DNA of 64,000 nucleotides from Opisthocomus hoazin. Taxonomy: Eukaryota; Chordata; Aves; Opisthocomiformes; Opisthocomidae. The translations under genes were made by a program, and so were the position numbers. Below, in pieces: positions 12,170 to 26,302 of the stretch (positions are counted from its first letter, which is position 1; each line of letters opens with the position of its first letter). Under the pieces are notes generated by a model. It had not been told where the DNA came from. It made no database searches and saw nothing but the letters and a program-made list of their open reading frames with translations. The stretch spans positions 132,506,465 through 132,570,464 of the forward strand of contig NC_134414.1 of assembly GCF_030867145.1 (NCBI RefSeq), given 5' to 3'.

Positions 12170-15100
12170 CTGCAGAGGAAAGAAGATTAAAATCTACCAT
12201 AGCAAGAGATTTAAGACACGGGTAAATTCAACATAATTTTTATTCTACCTTCAGAAATTTCCATAGTACTGTGGGATTGAATCTGATCACTAAATTGGTT
12301 TAATTCCTAACCCTTTGAACTTGCAGGTGTACCAGGAAAGCTTAGAAGACTAAATCACGACTACAAATTTGTTCCATTTAAATAGTTGCAGGCTGACAGC
12401 TATCTTTGCATTTTTTATTTTATCATCTGCTTGTGCTAATTCTAGCTGTGATAAATGGTTCAGGTGCCTAGTGGATACCTCTGCCCACTCTCACCGAGAG
12501 TTCCCCTTAGCAGACCTATGCTGTTTCACAGACCAATGGTTCGCACCAGGAACGATCAAGGTAGATACACACTGTGGCAGGTCTCCTCTTCAGGGCATCG
12601 TGCCAGTGATACCATGCTTTATTTGACTGCGTAAGACTCAGAATTAGGGATGGATGGATGACTGCAACACTAGGTTGAGAAGTTCTCATTGCCTAGAGCT
12701 GCCAGCTCAAAAGCCTGTCAAGACAATTCAGCTATGTATGATCATTCCAAGCAAGAGGCAAGATGTTAATGTGTAGTTTTCTGGATGGGCTGGCAGAGCA
12801 CAAACAGCAACCCAATGAACGTTTTCTTCACTGCATGTAGATATTAGAGATGCCTTTGGTTCTCTGGGGAAGTGTAATCCCATGAAAGGAGAAGTTTTGT
12901 CTTCCTCAGGGCAAACTTCCCCTTCTCTGTCTTGAATTACGTGTACTGTCTTCCATTGCAATGATATATATATACAAGAACAGCATTAAAAGAAATAACA
13001 TTGTTCCCACAAATTTTGGAGGGAAAAAAAAGATTAAGAGCAAAATTACATACTCCATCTTCTGAAATGTACAAAAACATTTCTCTCCTATTAGAAGGCT
13101 AGAATAATGGCAAGTTTTTCCAGAATAGCCAAAATGTTGCAGATCAGAGAATATGAATTATTTTGATACTTTCTTCTGCTGAGGTGGGATTATAAAGAAG
13201 AATCCTTCCCTGCTGAAATGACTTTAGGCCCTTATATATGTGCTCCTACTCAGTGTCCTCTATTCAAGTAAGGTAGGGAATGAAATGACAACATGCTGAA
13301 AAAAATATTACTCGAATTCAGCTACTTGTTTTATCCTGCACTTTGCCAGGAAGCCTACTAACTGACCTGACCACACTCCAATTCTTCAATATCTTGACTA
13401 AAAATTTGAACATTTCCTTTATTATTTTACTCACAGTTACTAGAAAGGCCCCCCAAGCTGTTCCTCTCTTCTCAAACACAAGACAAGGGGGGGGGGGGAA
13501 ATCTACCTGTGTTAAATTATTTCTTCTTTACAGTGAATTTTGGACCTATTTAAAAGACCTTTTTACAAAGCGAATGATAAGCCACAGCAGAAGAAATGTA
13601 AGACTTTGAACTGCTCCCCTCTTGCCCATATATGTGTAGATAAAATTATCAAGAACAAAATAGTTCTCTGCTAAGAATCTGTCCTTTTTAAAGACTACTC
13701 TCTTTTCAGGAAATCACCTGTAGAAAGAGAAGTTGTTCAGGCTTTAAGAATTCCCCATGAGAGTTATTAACTATGGAAAAATCAGAGAATGAGGCATGTC
13801 TTTGTCAAGAGATCCAGTTTGATCACAAGAGCTGCTTGCTGTCCTCGGACAAAAACCTATGCTGTCTTCTTCCAGTTGCATTCCCACTGCCATTTTTCTT
13901 CACAAAAGCAACCAAGACATGAAGGACTGAGAAAGAAAAGGAAAGCTGGGGACTTCACATAACACAAGAATTCAACAGCTCTGCTCCACCCTCAGCTAAG
14001 GTGTGTGATAAAGGAGAGCAATTGCCAGGGAGGTGAGAAGGGGGATGAAACACCTCTCATAAGCAGGGAGAAACTGGCTCATATCTATTACTTCCCTTCT
14101 CTTCAGATACGTTAGAGGTAAGAGTGGGCAGCTGTCATCTCCCTAGGAAGACACTAAAAGATGCAGAAGAATTTGCCAGTAATCAAGAAAGTATCACCAA
14201 ATTCTGCAGAAATTAAAAAAAAAATCCAGAAGGTAATTCTAAATTTAATCTCTGTCCACAAACTCACTCCCCAAACTGATTTTTCTGTATTCTTTTCGTA
14301 GAGGTGTTACATGCATTTTTAGTTTTTTTTTAACTCCTGTCTTGATCACACACAGTCCATATACATTCATGACTGTGGACACACAATACTTAACATCTTA
14401 ACATCAGAGCACACTAGCAAAATGCAGAAGTCTACCAAGCCATCAATATTTGATACTGAACGCATTAAGCAGCTCAAGAACACCTTGAAATCTCTTGGTT
14501 TTGACACGTCTGGGTGAAATGAACAATTTTGCCAGCCTACACATTGATGTGTAGGAAGATTATTAAGGCTCCTGACTGATTAGCTAAACTGTCTCTGGGA
14601 AATAAAAAATAAAAATCCTCACATTTTGAAAACTGTGCACACAGACATCATACTAAGAACTAACTTAAAAAGGACAACATCATGACAGAGTTTGTTTAAA
14701 GACACTATCAGTAAAAAGTGAAAAGTGCATCTCCTCACACAGGTCGGTACCATGGTTTCACTGAGCAGCAGTTTGGGTAAAAAAAAAGGCAGATTCCACT
14801 AGCTTTCTTATTTCTGCATTTGATATTTATAGCAGGAAAACTAAAATTTGACAATGAAATTACTAAGTGTGAATATCCAAATCTAGGCTATTCTCAGACC
14901 CTCAGGTCTCCATTAAAAATTGGAAAAGACTAGTCCAAACCATTCACTCATTCCTAAAAGGGAGCACAAAGCATGGTTTGGTTTGTTAGGATTATCTTTA
15001 CAGTACATATTACATTTTATATATATGTCTGCTACCGCAAACTGCTTGTTTTAACCTGCTATCAATAAACAATGGAGATTAGCTGTATGAACCACAAGTC

Positions 15101-15626
15101 AGTAAGGCCAGTGCAAGCACCACTGATGGAAAAATTTAGATCCACTGTCTGAAACATCCTTCCTTTTCTTAAAACCAAATTAAAAGCATTCTATCATTTC
15201 CTCTACTTTGATAAGACTCTTTTACATTCTGCTCTTCAGAGAGTTCTGGAATTCGAGCTGAAGATTATTCCCCTGTTTGGAATCAGCTTCAGTTTATGTT
15301 TCTCAAGCAGTAGGTCAGTGCTGCTGAGTTTCAATTCTGAAACCCAAGCACAGATTGAATGAAAAGAGATTTGTGAAAATTAATCTCTCCACACCATAGC
15401 AAGCTTTAAGAAAAAAAAAATATCATAACCATGGAAGCTCTTCCACATGCCTCACTGTGAACTTGTATTTTTGTTTTTCTTTTAGTTTTAGAAACAGAGC
15501 AAGATACATCTTAAAAGACATATTCCTTACCTGGAAAAATATTAGGCATAGGCAGTGGCTTGCCATTTTACAAACTATTTAATTGGATATTACACTTACA
15601 ACAATAGGTTGGGGGTTTTTTCTTAC
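12170..15626 (-). other. NME7 intron 2
   Basis: 3.5 kb AT-rich intron. Its only distinct item is a G12 homopolymer at 13487-13498. No supported gene or transposon. Confidence 0.7.
13487..13498 (+). repeat. G12 homopolymer
   Basis: Twelve consecutive G in AT-rich NME7 intron 2, isolated from any CpG island. Confidence 0.9.
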
Positions 15627-15734
15627 CATTTCCACTGATCCATCTTTTGGATAATACAGAAGTTCATAACGCCGAAAAAGTGAAGCGTTTGGGTCATACC
15701 ATTCAGCAGTGAAAGCAAATCTGTCATCTTGACT
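15627..15734 (-). CDS. NME7: NME7 coding exon 2 (start of DM10 domain)
   Basis: 36 codons, phase 0 at both ends. The encoded peptide contains the family hallmark AEWYDPNASL and RRYELLYYPKDGSVEM. The acceptor is a long pyrimidine run ending CCAG and the donor is GTAAGA. This is the first part of the DM10 domain (residues 2-37). Confidence 0.93.
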
Positions 15735-18700
15735 CTGGAAAAAAAAAGGGGGAGAAAAGGGCTATTACAGAAAGCATACATGTTTTATACGTAAAAACAC
15801 ACAAATAAAAAACTTTCCTTGCAGTTCTTATCAGAAAAGTGAAAAAAAAACCCCACAGGTAAATGCACTTGCATACTCTGGCATATCATCATCTGCTTAC
15901 ATCTGGTGACATCTTTTCACTTGTTAGATATTATCTTTTAAGTATGATCAAAACAGCATGGCAGTTTTCCAGGCAATCTCAAAACTTACTCCAATTTCAT
16001 CAGTCACATTGTAGTTTGTTAGAGTTCCTTACTTTGTGAAAGTATTTGATTTACTTTTATTTGTTAAAAAGAACATGTTTGTTCACTACTAAATTATAGA
16101 ATCTTAACACATTTTCTACACATCCTACAAGAAAACACTTTCCTCTTCCTGAGCAGTCATTTCTGAACTCCTGTTAATAATGAGATAAACATTCAAGTTA
16201 AGGACAAAATTAGTTTGATTCACTACTTAGCTTCCTGAAATTTACATAAGCACAAATAGCCCGATCTCATTCACAACCCCATTTCTGCCCCTAAGGAGCA
16301 TGACAAGAAAGCTAGACTGCAATAATTCCAAAACTGTAGCCCCACGCGTAGTTTCTCTCCACCCCTCACCCTTCAGAGGATAACCCCCTGCAGGAAAGCC
16401 AGCACACAGGCTCTGCAGTGCATGTGGACGCGCAGTTCTAGCACCACTCCGTGGTTTGTGTTTGGTAGCTACGGATACTGCACTATCAGTTATTTGACAG
16501 CTGTTAGATGGAGCACTAAATACTGATTTTCCACACCTCCTCTAAATCTGACTGCTACTCCTGAGGGTCAGCACAGTCTTCTCACAGGCTTCCACTCTTT
16601 ACAAGTATCTGTACTGTTCTTATAGATCTTAAACATTTAGGTACCACTGGGAGTTTAAGTTGAAGCCATGTAGGCCTTTTTAGTCCTTCAGATTTTAGAA
16701 ACCAGCAGTATTTCCGTTGTTTCAAAGACTGCTCAATAAGTAACAGGACAGAAAGAGTCCCAGAAAGAGTGAGCTTCCATGACGATTCTGGAACACCAGC
16801 AGGAAAAGAATCATAATCGTTTCCCCAGTGAGTGCAAGCCCACAGACATACAGACATTAAAAAAAAAAAAAAACCAAACCAGAACCAACTAAACAAAAAA
16901 AAAACCAAACAACAGCAGCCATGTTGCTTTTGTTGTCAGTGCATTTTTTATTGCAGCACATTCAGCTTAAAACTGACTTAGTCCTCACTGCTTTTGCAGG
17001 CTGAAGTCCTAACACAAGCTGCAGCAGGAAAGAATGAGATAATGAAGAACAATTTCAGCATTTTACAACATGACAAATACTTGTACCTGTTCAGTCAAAC
17101 GTATCATGGCAGGTACCCCACCCTCCTGTCAGCCCTTAGGGTACCCCACACTCCAAAATGAAGATACGACTAAATCACAGAAAGACTCGTGCGGTGGGGC
17201 AGCACCACGCTCTGTGAAGGATGCAAGGCTTTCATTTCTAACTGTAGACATCTGTATAGCGCTGAAAGCTTTATTTACATGAGCTGCTTTAACTTCTGTG
17301 TTATTTCTACACTACACACTGCAGCCTTTGACAATACTTAAACTCATGTTTTAGGTGCAGCATCCAGCACAAAACCTCCCTAGGGACTTTGCCTGGTTTC
17401 TGGCCCTTACTTCAGCTAGACATGCGTGTGTGTCTTCATTGCTACTGCCATCATTCTGGAGATACACACGTCAGAACAAACTCTTTCTTATGTCAAAACT
17501 CACACCATAATTCTACTGTATAGGCATGTCCTTGGCAGTTGGCAGTAGTAAAGGTTGCCAGACAATAATAAATGACTGCTTTCAATCTTGTTCTTAAATA
17601 CACTTATGCTGCTGGAATACAAGACAAAACATTTGATCGATTAATGTGACCATCGTCTTGTCAAGAACAGATGTTATACAGACGCAGTTCGCTACCAAAG
17701 GGGTTGTCTAAAAAGAAAAACAGTCCTGTTTCTAGAGTACTACTTCCAGAAGCTGACCAGTGATGTATGAAATAAAAAAAGACGCACCATCCTTAGTCAA
17801 TGCCTCCTCCTAACATGAAGACATATATATTCGCATTACTTCATGATTCTTAATTCATACTATAGCATCACTTTCAAATGTATTTTCTATGTAGCAGTTT
17901 CCAGAGAAGCTACTAATTTCTATTTAAGCATAACTTCCAAAATTTCCAAAAGCTTACTTGTCTCAGGGAAGTAATGTATCTATGTGAACAAGCAAAGAAA
18001 ACACCATTAGATTTTTCACTTAGTCACCAGTATCAGTCATCGGCACCTTCATGCTTACAGTGAGAAACTACATTATGTGTCTTGTCTGCTGCGGAATTGG
18101 TCTGCTTTGTTTCTTTTAACACAACCTTAGTTTTAAGATCTGTTTGAAATTCATTTTATAAGATCTTACTTGATGCCCGAGCTATTCATATTTGTTATTC
18201 AGCACCTCTGCTGGCCGCTGCTTCTTATCCAGCTGAATGGCAGAAATGACCATTCCATATTATCTTCTGTTAGCATTGTAAGCAAAGGCAAGGTAATAAA
18301 TGCTACTTAGACTTGAAATTTCAACACTGCAGAGCTAACCCCCAAATGCCCAGTAATGCAATCAGTAAGCAGGAAAATTTGAATTGATTACTATTTTGTA
18401 TCTGGAAAACATGGAGAGCTAACAGTTTTCTAAAATGACCAAAACAAAGTTCGTAAAGCTTCTCCTGGGCCACAACTAGAATTTCCTCTGCTCTATGGAC
18501 ATCAAATTATCACAATGTTTCTCAATGCAGAGAACAGTATCAGAAGAAAACTTAGGAGCTTATGGGAAACACTGTAAAAATAATTGGAAGTGGATTATGT
18601 TTGTGAACAGGTAGACTGTTTCAGAGGCACACACTGCAAAGTGAAGAAATTCAATATTAAAAGCAAACTGAAGACCCTGCCAAACAAGTACAATGTAAAA

Positions 18701-21700
18701 CACGGTAGGACTGCAATTTTACTATTGCAGATTCATGCAAATACTCTTAAAAGAGATAACAGACAATCCTGAATATAACCCTGACATGGAGTGATGTGAA
18801 CATATTCTGTTGAGTCCTTGTCAGGCATCACTGTAAAACTGCCACTCCAAGTCATCAAAAACATCAACCAGTTTAAAGTCAAAAGTTCTAAAAAGTGAGT
18901 ACATATTAAGCTCATAACACGTTTTTAAATGAGAACTGAGACTTTCATTTACTTGTTTAATGCAGGAGTAGGATTTTGAAGGCAAAAACCTGTCCACTTC
19001 CCATCACATATTGTAAGGACTGCAATAAAATTTTAAGTCTTCACAGCCCTGAAAATGTCTTCCTTGAATATCTACTTTCAATCAATTTTCTGCTCAATCA
19101 ATAGAACTGATAGGGCAAGCAACTTTCTTACATACGCTTTCACTAGCGTGCCCTAGACTGCAACGTGGGAAGGAGTCTCAGCGACGAGAAGGGACCATGG
19201 GAGACACGCTAACTTTCATTCTTGGCTTCTGTTCATCCTCCTAAGAAACAAAACTCAGAGGGAAAACAACTGTGCAGAGCCGAGTGATTAGAGACCAGCG
19301 ATGACCTGTCAGGTGGTATCATGTTCAACGCACCACACCGCTCTGGACCAGCACTGAGTCCTGCAAGAGGAAGATTTTACAGCCCTTGACCAGAACGCCC
19401 TGGCACCTCAGTCCCCCAGGAAACAGCTGAAACACGTTAGTCACTAGTGAAGTCACATCACTGTGAACAGCTCGAGTAATAACAAATCAAGTGAATCTAT
19501 AAATACATTATAACTGGGGAAATTCATGCTTTAAAGCATTAGTTTCCATTCATTTCTGTACTGAACCCCATTACAATCACACATAGCCTCTGCTCTCTCA
19601 TGACTACACAACTCACCAAGAAATACCTAACATGGGAGAAATAATTTTTCATAACTTTTCACATTAGTGGAATAATTACCAGCATTAAAAAACCCAGCAA
19701 TGACTGTGCACTTTATATTTACACACTGACAGTTTTAGTATACCTGTTTTTAGCTCAATTTTTACAGCCCCTTTTCATGGTAAAATCTAGGGCCACTGAA
19801 ATCAGTGATGTCAAGAGTTCACCTACTGTGAATATGGACAGAATAATCTTTTGCTTTCTTCCCCCTCTTATAAGCTGCATGAGAAAACATTTGGATGCAC
19901 GTGTAGGTTTTGCTAGCTTATGCTTTTTTGTTTATATTAGTATGTCTGAATATGCAGTAGGATGGCTCTGTGCACAGGAGAAACATTTACTGATGTACAG
20001 GTGAATTAAAAAAATTAGATTTTGTACTTAGTTCTGAAATGGGACTAAGATCTAGAAGCTAAATCCAAGCATTTATGAAAGAACTGCGCTTACAAAAAAC
20101 TCTGCTGCAGAGGGAAACTGTTTGTCTGGAACACAGCCGCCAAGAAAGCTCATACCCACAGAGCAGAACGCTTAGCGAGCTGGAGAGGAAATAGTCTCTT
20201 GCCCTGTAAACCCCTTTAGGCTTCCAAAGGGCTTCTGCTCTGCAGTAAAACAAAAGCACATCTTCCAAAGATACTCACGAGAAGCACCAGCTGTAGAAGA
20301 GTAGCTCAGGGACTACGGAACTTGCATGGGAAGGTACAGAAACAATTATACCCCTCTGGTCTGAACCATGCAGAACATACACGTGGATTTGGTTTCCCCA
20401 GCTTCAAGATGCCCCCTGACTGCCACGTTATTTTACTGTTTTGGGGTGAGTCCTTCTGTCCTCTTTGTCTAGTTCTGACTGAAAATTCCATCCCAGAGTT
20501 TCCCCTACAATGGAGAACACATGGAATCAGGAGCTACAGAATTTTTTTTCTGCTGGTCATACGCACTCTCAGACTTGTCACAGTCTAAGGGAAGGGCAGG
20601 TTAGATGATTCCCCTCGCTAGTATACAGGCAACATACTTTTACTAAGATCCTGCTTTTTGCATTACTTTCTTTTTTCCATTATATAGACAATTCTGTCCC
20701 ACCAGTCAGCTTGAAGCTGTTATTTTTCTGCCAGTTCTTCACTTCATGATTTTTAGCTGTAATCTCTGTGATCTGTAATTGACTGGAAACAACTACTTGA
20801 GCTTAAACTAGTTATCAGCCTGCAATGTTTCATAACCCCTCTAGCTTACTACTCAAGAAAACTTCACACCAAACAGCATCAAAATATTTCTCAAAATTAG
20901 AAAAGCCCTGAGTTGTCTAGAAAGGGCATCTTTACATGCTATTAGCAATAGCGATAAGTAGCGCATATATATAATAATTAGCAAAGGTCTCTTATGAAGC
21001 TTATACACGCTCTCACGAACTTCCAACACGCACGACATACCCGACACAGGCTCACAGCCTGTTGCCCACGTGTTTACAAGTTGAGAAGTCATGAAGAGCA
21101 CTGCTACGTTTTAAGTGGGCAGCTTCGTGTCTGCTGCTCCTTCGATTTTCTCAGTGACTCAGTGGCTCTGAAACCAGACCAGAGAGAAAAAGAATCAAAG
21201 GACCTGACTCAGCTCCCAATGAAGCAATAAAAAGACTGCACGAGCCTCAGTAAAAGCTGAATCTGAGTCAAAAGGATCCATCTTGATATCTGTCTTCTGT
21301 ATTTCGTAACACTCTGTGCTGTCACAGGGAAAACCTGAAGTCCAGCACTGATCTTAAGAGTCAAGCTGTTTCTATGAAAATTACTGGGAACAGGATGGAC
21401 CAGCAGACAGGAACTATTCTCACATTGAACAGGTATTTCTCCTAACACACAAAAAAACTTTCTGGAAAGATTGCCCTGAAACTTCCTAAAATTCTGGCAA
21501 TAAGAGAAACATTTCTTTCACAATGTGGCCCTCCCAAACTGGGATGGGGGCACTCTCAAAAATACTTTGGAAGAGCAAGAATATTTTTATAAAAAATCAG
21601 ATGGTATCAAAAGACAAGGATACAAATTATTTTAAAACTTTTCAGGTGAAGATATCATGAGGCTGACTAACTCCAACATCAGGTAGTCTGGTTACGCATC

Positions 21701-23339
21701 AACACACAATTATCTCATGCTTTTAGAAAAACAGAGAAAAAAAAATCACAAACGTATGCAAATTTGCCAACCACTCTCACTGGCAAAATATAGAATTTAT
21801 TGAAGTGGACAGTCAATAGGTATCTTTCTCCTTGTCTTTCCTCTTTGTAGGTTCTACAACAAAACAGCTATTGCCGTACATGTTGGTGCATTCCTTAGAC
21901 AGACGTTGGCCTCATGCTCTTCAGAGAGCGGGCTGAAGTGGGAGAGCTGACCAGCTGCCTTCATCAAGAACATTATTGTCAGAATTGGGTTAAAGAGCTA
22001 TTGTTGTAGGTGTATGATCAACCTCTAACAGCAGGTATCCAAGTGCTGTTATCAATTATCTGAAACAGTTCCTCAAAGCTCATAAATCACTGATCTCTCG
22101 TCTTCCAGCCGAATCACTACTTCAGATTTAACTCTGCTTCCTAGCCCTGAAGAGGACTTCAGCACAAATGAAAAGAAAGTCACTGATAAACTCCTAGTCT
22201 GAGGAGCAAGAGTCACGACTCACAGTCTTCTACTCCCCCAGCAGTCCACAGCTACGAGCATTGTCCCAGTATCACCTGCTTTCTTAATAGCCCCAGAAAC
22301 ACTTTGATTGCTTTAAGTGGTTCAGTTATTAGCTTTCATGTTCTCCCATTCCAACATCCAACTAGCTTTGCTTTATTTTCAGCTGAATGCTTTTAGGTGC
22401 ATCTGTCTAGGGAACTGCAGGCCCAGCAGTATGCGTGGCTTTCCAAGGAGCACTGAGTGCACCTGAATTCAGAGCAACAGACAAAAAAATCTAACTTCAA
22501 TTAGCTTTAAAGATGGTCTCAACCAGTGCATTAGGAGTGCTTATCTTTCATGTAAGCACATCTTAAATGTGACAGTCCCCTACAGATAAATCTATAATGC
22601 TGAAAAAGGAAAATTAAAAAAAAATTGAAACAATTGGAATCTCTACAAAAATGTTACATAAAAAGTCAAGACATGAAATGAGACGTGTCAAGCTCTTTGT
22701 GGACTTCTGTGCAATCTCAGACAAATCAACTTAACCTTTTGTGCATCCTTTTCTCCATCTGAAACAAAATCTTTATTCTGGGAAGGCTTGTCACTCTGAG
22801 CACTAGTAAACAAAATGGATACTTCTACTATAAAAGCTGTGAAGCAATTCTAGCTTATACAAAACAGACAGCCTTATTTCCTCTTACACAATCCAAGGCT
22901 GGACCGCTACAGTGAAATGCATCTCAGAGAGCAAAGGAATGGTTAGCAAAGCGGATGGCGTCACTTCATCACAGTGCAAAGCACTTGCTTTTCCATCAAG
23001 CGTGTCATCTGTCTTGGTAGCTTCCAGGCACTGTCTGCCCTTCAGTCTGACTGAGCAAGGAGGACAGTATGTTCAACTACAATAGGCTACAATCTTAAGC
23101 AAATAAACTTCCAAACCACTATTCTCTGGCTTTCTTTAGGACTCCTTGTCACTACTGAATGACAAGTACTTCTGCAAGCAGGAGAAATAATGAGGCCTGT
23201 TTCTCTGTACTCATGTTTCTCCTCCTTGACTGTTTGACCACAGCCTCTCTTCAGATCAGGCACTTCATATAGGCTTATACCCACTTGGATTCTCTGATGT
23301 CTAACTAGGGTTGAGCTCACACTGAAGTCTTTCTTTAAA
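15735..23339 (-). other. NME7 intron 1, proximal part
   Basis: 7.6 kb of AT-rich intron between exon 2 and the large CR1. A MIR-like relic lies near 22706-22770. The 108-codon minus-strand ORF at 16582-16908 reads through a poly-A run and shows no family resemblance, so it is not called. Nothing else is recognised. Confidence 0.65.
22706..22770 (+). repeat. MIR-like SINE relic
   Basis: GTGCAATCTCAGACAAATCA, then CTTAACC, TGTGCATC and TTTCTCCATCTG follow the order of the MIR core (…GACCTTGGGCAAGTCA, CTTAACC, TGTGCCTC, TTCCTCATCTG). Recognised by eye only and highly diverged. Confidence 0.45.
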
Positions 23340-23448
23340 GATGCCTTAGAGGGTTTGAAGGGGCAAGGGGATATTGCCCAGCTCACTAGGGATGAGCTCA
23401 GGCTTGGCGTGCCAAGGCCAGGGGTGAGATTGACACCCCAGCTCAAGT

Positions 23449-25581
23449 GTGTCTACACCAATGCACGTAGCATGGACAATAAACAGGAGGAGCTGGAAGC
23501 CATTATACAGCAGGATGGCTATGACTTGGTCGCCATCACAGAAACGTGGTGGGACAACTCGCATGACTGGCATGCTGTCATGGATGGCTACAGACTCTTT
23601 AGGAAAGACAGGCCAACAAGGAGAGGTGGGGGAAGTTGCTCTATATGTGAAGGAGCAACTGGAATGCGTTGAGCATGGCCTGGGGGCAAATGAGGAACAA
23701 GTTGAGAGCTTGTGGTTTAGAATTAAGGGACAGGCTCACACAGGTGACATTACAGTGGGTGTGTACTACAGGCCACCTGACCAGGAGGAGGAGGTTTATG
23801 AGGCCTTCTACAGGCAGCTGCAAGCAGCCTCACAGTCACAGGCCCTGGTTCTCATGGGGGACTTCAACCACCCTGACATCAGCTGGGAAGACCACACAGC
23901 TAGGCAGGCGCAATCCAGGAGGTTCCTACAGAGCATCGATGATAACTTTCTGATGCAAGTGGTGGAGGAACGAACAAGGAAAGGTGCGCTGCTGGACCTT
24001 GTGTTAACAAACAAGGAGGGACTGGTGGAGGATGTGAAGGTCGGAGGCAGTCTCGGCTGCAGTGACCATGAAATGGTCGAGTTCAGGATCCTGTGTGGAG
24101 GAAGCAGGGCGATAAGTAGGATCAAAACCTTGGACCTCAGGAGGGCTGACTTTGGCCTCTTCAAGGAGCTACTGGGAGGAATCCCATGGGACAGGGCTCT
24201 CGAAGGCAGGGGGATCCATGAGTGCTGGTCGCTCTTTAAACGACACTTCCTCCATGCTCAGGAGCGGTGCATCCCCCTGAGAAAGAAATCAAGCAAAGGA
24301 GGCAGGAGACCTGCATGGTTAAACAAGGAGCTTCTAGCGGAGATTAGGTGGAAGAGAAAGGTCCATGGAATGTGGAAAGAGGGGCAGGCCACTTGGGAAG
24401 AGTACAGGAATGTGGTCAGAGCGTGCAGGGATGCGACGAGGAAGGCCAAGGCCCACCTGGAATTGAAGCTGGCAAGGGATGTCAAAAACAACAAGAAGGG
24501 CTTCTTCAACTACATCAGCAGCAAAAGGAAGACTAGGGACAATGTGGGGCCGCTGCTGAATGAGGCGGGTGTCCTGGTGACGGAGGATGCAGAGAAGGCA
24601 GAGCTACTGAATGCCTTCTTTGCTTCAGTCTTCAGTGCTAAGACTGGCCTTCAGGAATCCCAGGCCCCGGAGGTAAGAGAAGAAACCTACAGAGAGGATG
24701 ACTTTCCCTTGGTCGAGGAGGACTGTGTGAGGGATCGCTTAAGCGATCTGGACGTCCACAAATCCATGGGCCCCGATGGAATGCACCCACGAGTGCTGAG
24801 AGAGCTGGCGGATGTCATTGTTGAGCCACTCTCCATCATCTTTGAGAGGTCCTGGAGGACAGGAGAGGTGCCCGAGGACTGGAGAAAGGCCAATGTCACT
24901 CCAATCTTCAAAAAGGGCAAGAAGGAGGACCCAGGGAACTACAGGCCGGTCAGCCTCACCTCCATCCCGGGAAAGGTGATGGAGCAGCTTATCCTGGAGG
25001 CCATCATCAAGCAAGTGGAAGAAAAGAAGGTTATCAGGAGTAGTCAGCATGGATTCACCAAGGGGAAATCATGCCTGACCAATCTAATAGCTTTCTACGA
25101 TGACATGACTGGCTGGGTAGATGAAGGGAGAGCTGTGGATGTTGTCTACCTAGACTTCAGCAAGGCTTTCGACATAGTCTCCCATGATATCCTCCTAGGG
25201 AAGCTCAGGAAGTGTGGGCTGGATGAGTGGTCGGTGAAGTGGATTGAGAACTGGCTGAATGGCAGAACTCAGAGGGTTGTCATCAGCGGCGCTGAGTCTA
25301 GTTGGAGGCTGGTGACTAGTGGTGTCCCTCAGGGGTCAGTACTGGGCCCAGTCTTGTTTAACTTCTTCATCAACGACCTGGATGAAGAGTTAGAATGTAC
25401 CCTCAGCAAGTTTGCTGCTGACACCAAACAGGGAGGTGTGGTAGACACACCGGAAGGCTGTGCTGCCATTCAGCGTGACCTGGACAGGCTGGAAAGTTGG
25501 GCAGAGAGGAACCTGATGAGGTTCAACAAAGGCAAATGCAGGGTCCTGCACCTGGGGAGGAACAACCCCATGCATCAGTAG
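23449..25581 (+). pseudogene. CR1 ORF2 (endonuclease-reverse transcriptase), longest open stretch
   Basis: A 710-codon open stretch holding most of the endonuclease and all the core RT blocks. Codons before about 23632 belong to the neighbouring frame (from 23355), where the true N-terminal endonuclease sequence MKGQGDIAQLTRDELRL... and TNARSM is read. The frame resumes after the TAG at 25579 ([20 protein letters not shown]...) and again after the TGA near 25948, up to [12 protein letters not shown] and the terminal stop near 26214. With a frameshift, two nonsense codons and an altered catalytic Asp, it should not encode an active enzyme. Confidence 0.9.
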
Positions 25582-26214
25582 AGGCTTGGGGTGGACCTGC
25601 TGGAGAGCAGCTCTGCGGAGAGGGACCTGGGCGTCCTGGTGGATGACAGGTTAACCATGAGCCAGCAGTGTGCCCTGGCTGCCAAGAAGGCCAATGGGAT
25701 CCTGGGGTGCATCAAGAAGAGTGTGGCCAGCAGGACGAGGGAGGTTCTCCTTCCCCTCTACACTGCCCTGGTGAGGCCTCATCTGGAGTACTCTGTCCAT
25801 TTCTGGGCTCCCCACTTCAAGAAAGATGAAGAGCTACTGGAGAGAGTCCAGCGGAGGGCTACGAGGATGGTGAGGGGACTGGAGCATCTCTCCTACGAGG
25901 AGAGGTTGAGGGAACTGGGCTTGTTCAGCCTGAAGAACAGAAGGCTATGAGGGGACCTAATAAATGCTTATAAATATCTGAAGGGTGGGTGTCAGGAAGA
26001 TGGGGCCAGACTCTTTTCAGTGGTGCCCAGTGACAGGACAAGGGGCAATGCGCACAAACTGAGGCACAGGAAGTTCCGTCTGAACATGAGGAAGAACTTC
26101 TTCCCTCTGAGGGTGACAGAGCACTGGAACAGGCTGCCCAGGGAGGTTGTGGAGTCTCCCTCTCTGGAGATATTCAAGCCCCACCCGGACATGGTCCTGT
26201 GCAGCCTGCTGTAG
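25582..26214 (+). pseudogene. CR1 ORF2 C-terminal part, same frame after the premature stop
   Basis: Continues in the frame of the preceding [61 protein letters not shown], then a TGA in place of an Arg codon (CGA to TGA is a CpG transition), then [19 protein letters not shown] and [20 protein letters not shown]. Typical CR1 carboxy-terminal domain. Confidence 0.9.
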
Positions 26215-26302
26215 GTCACCCTGCTTTGGCAGGGGGGTTGGACTAGATGACTCCCAGAGGTCCCTTCCAACCCCTAAAATTCTGTGATACTGTGATTCTG
26301 TG

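Larger units (their letters stand above)
23340..26302 (+). mobile_element. CR1 non-LTR retrotransposon, 5'-truncated, EN-RT frame broken by a few lesions
   Basis: A 2.9 kb CR1 LINE in NME7 intron 1, antisense to the gene. ORF2 begins inside the endonuclease region: [38 protein letters not shown] and [10 protein letters not shown] are the apurinic-type endonuclease blocks. Reverse transcriptase follows: [61 protein letters not shown], then FAADTK at 25411. Visible lesions: a one-base insertion near 23630-23634, a TAG stop at 25579, a TGA stop at about 25948, and replacement of the first catalytic aspartate of the expected FADD motif by alanine. The 3' end is the usual CTGTGAT-type tail at about 26302. 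ORF1 is absent and the exact 5' break is uncertain by tens of bases. Few lesions over about 900 codons suggest a fairly young insertion for this genome. Confidence 0.95.

Noticed and set aside
16582-16908. 108-codon minus-strand ORF with an aromatic, hydrophobic start
   Set aside because: The FFLFSWFWFGFFFFL start is a translated poly-T/CCAAA tract; no family resemblance and intronic.
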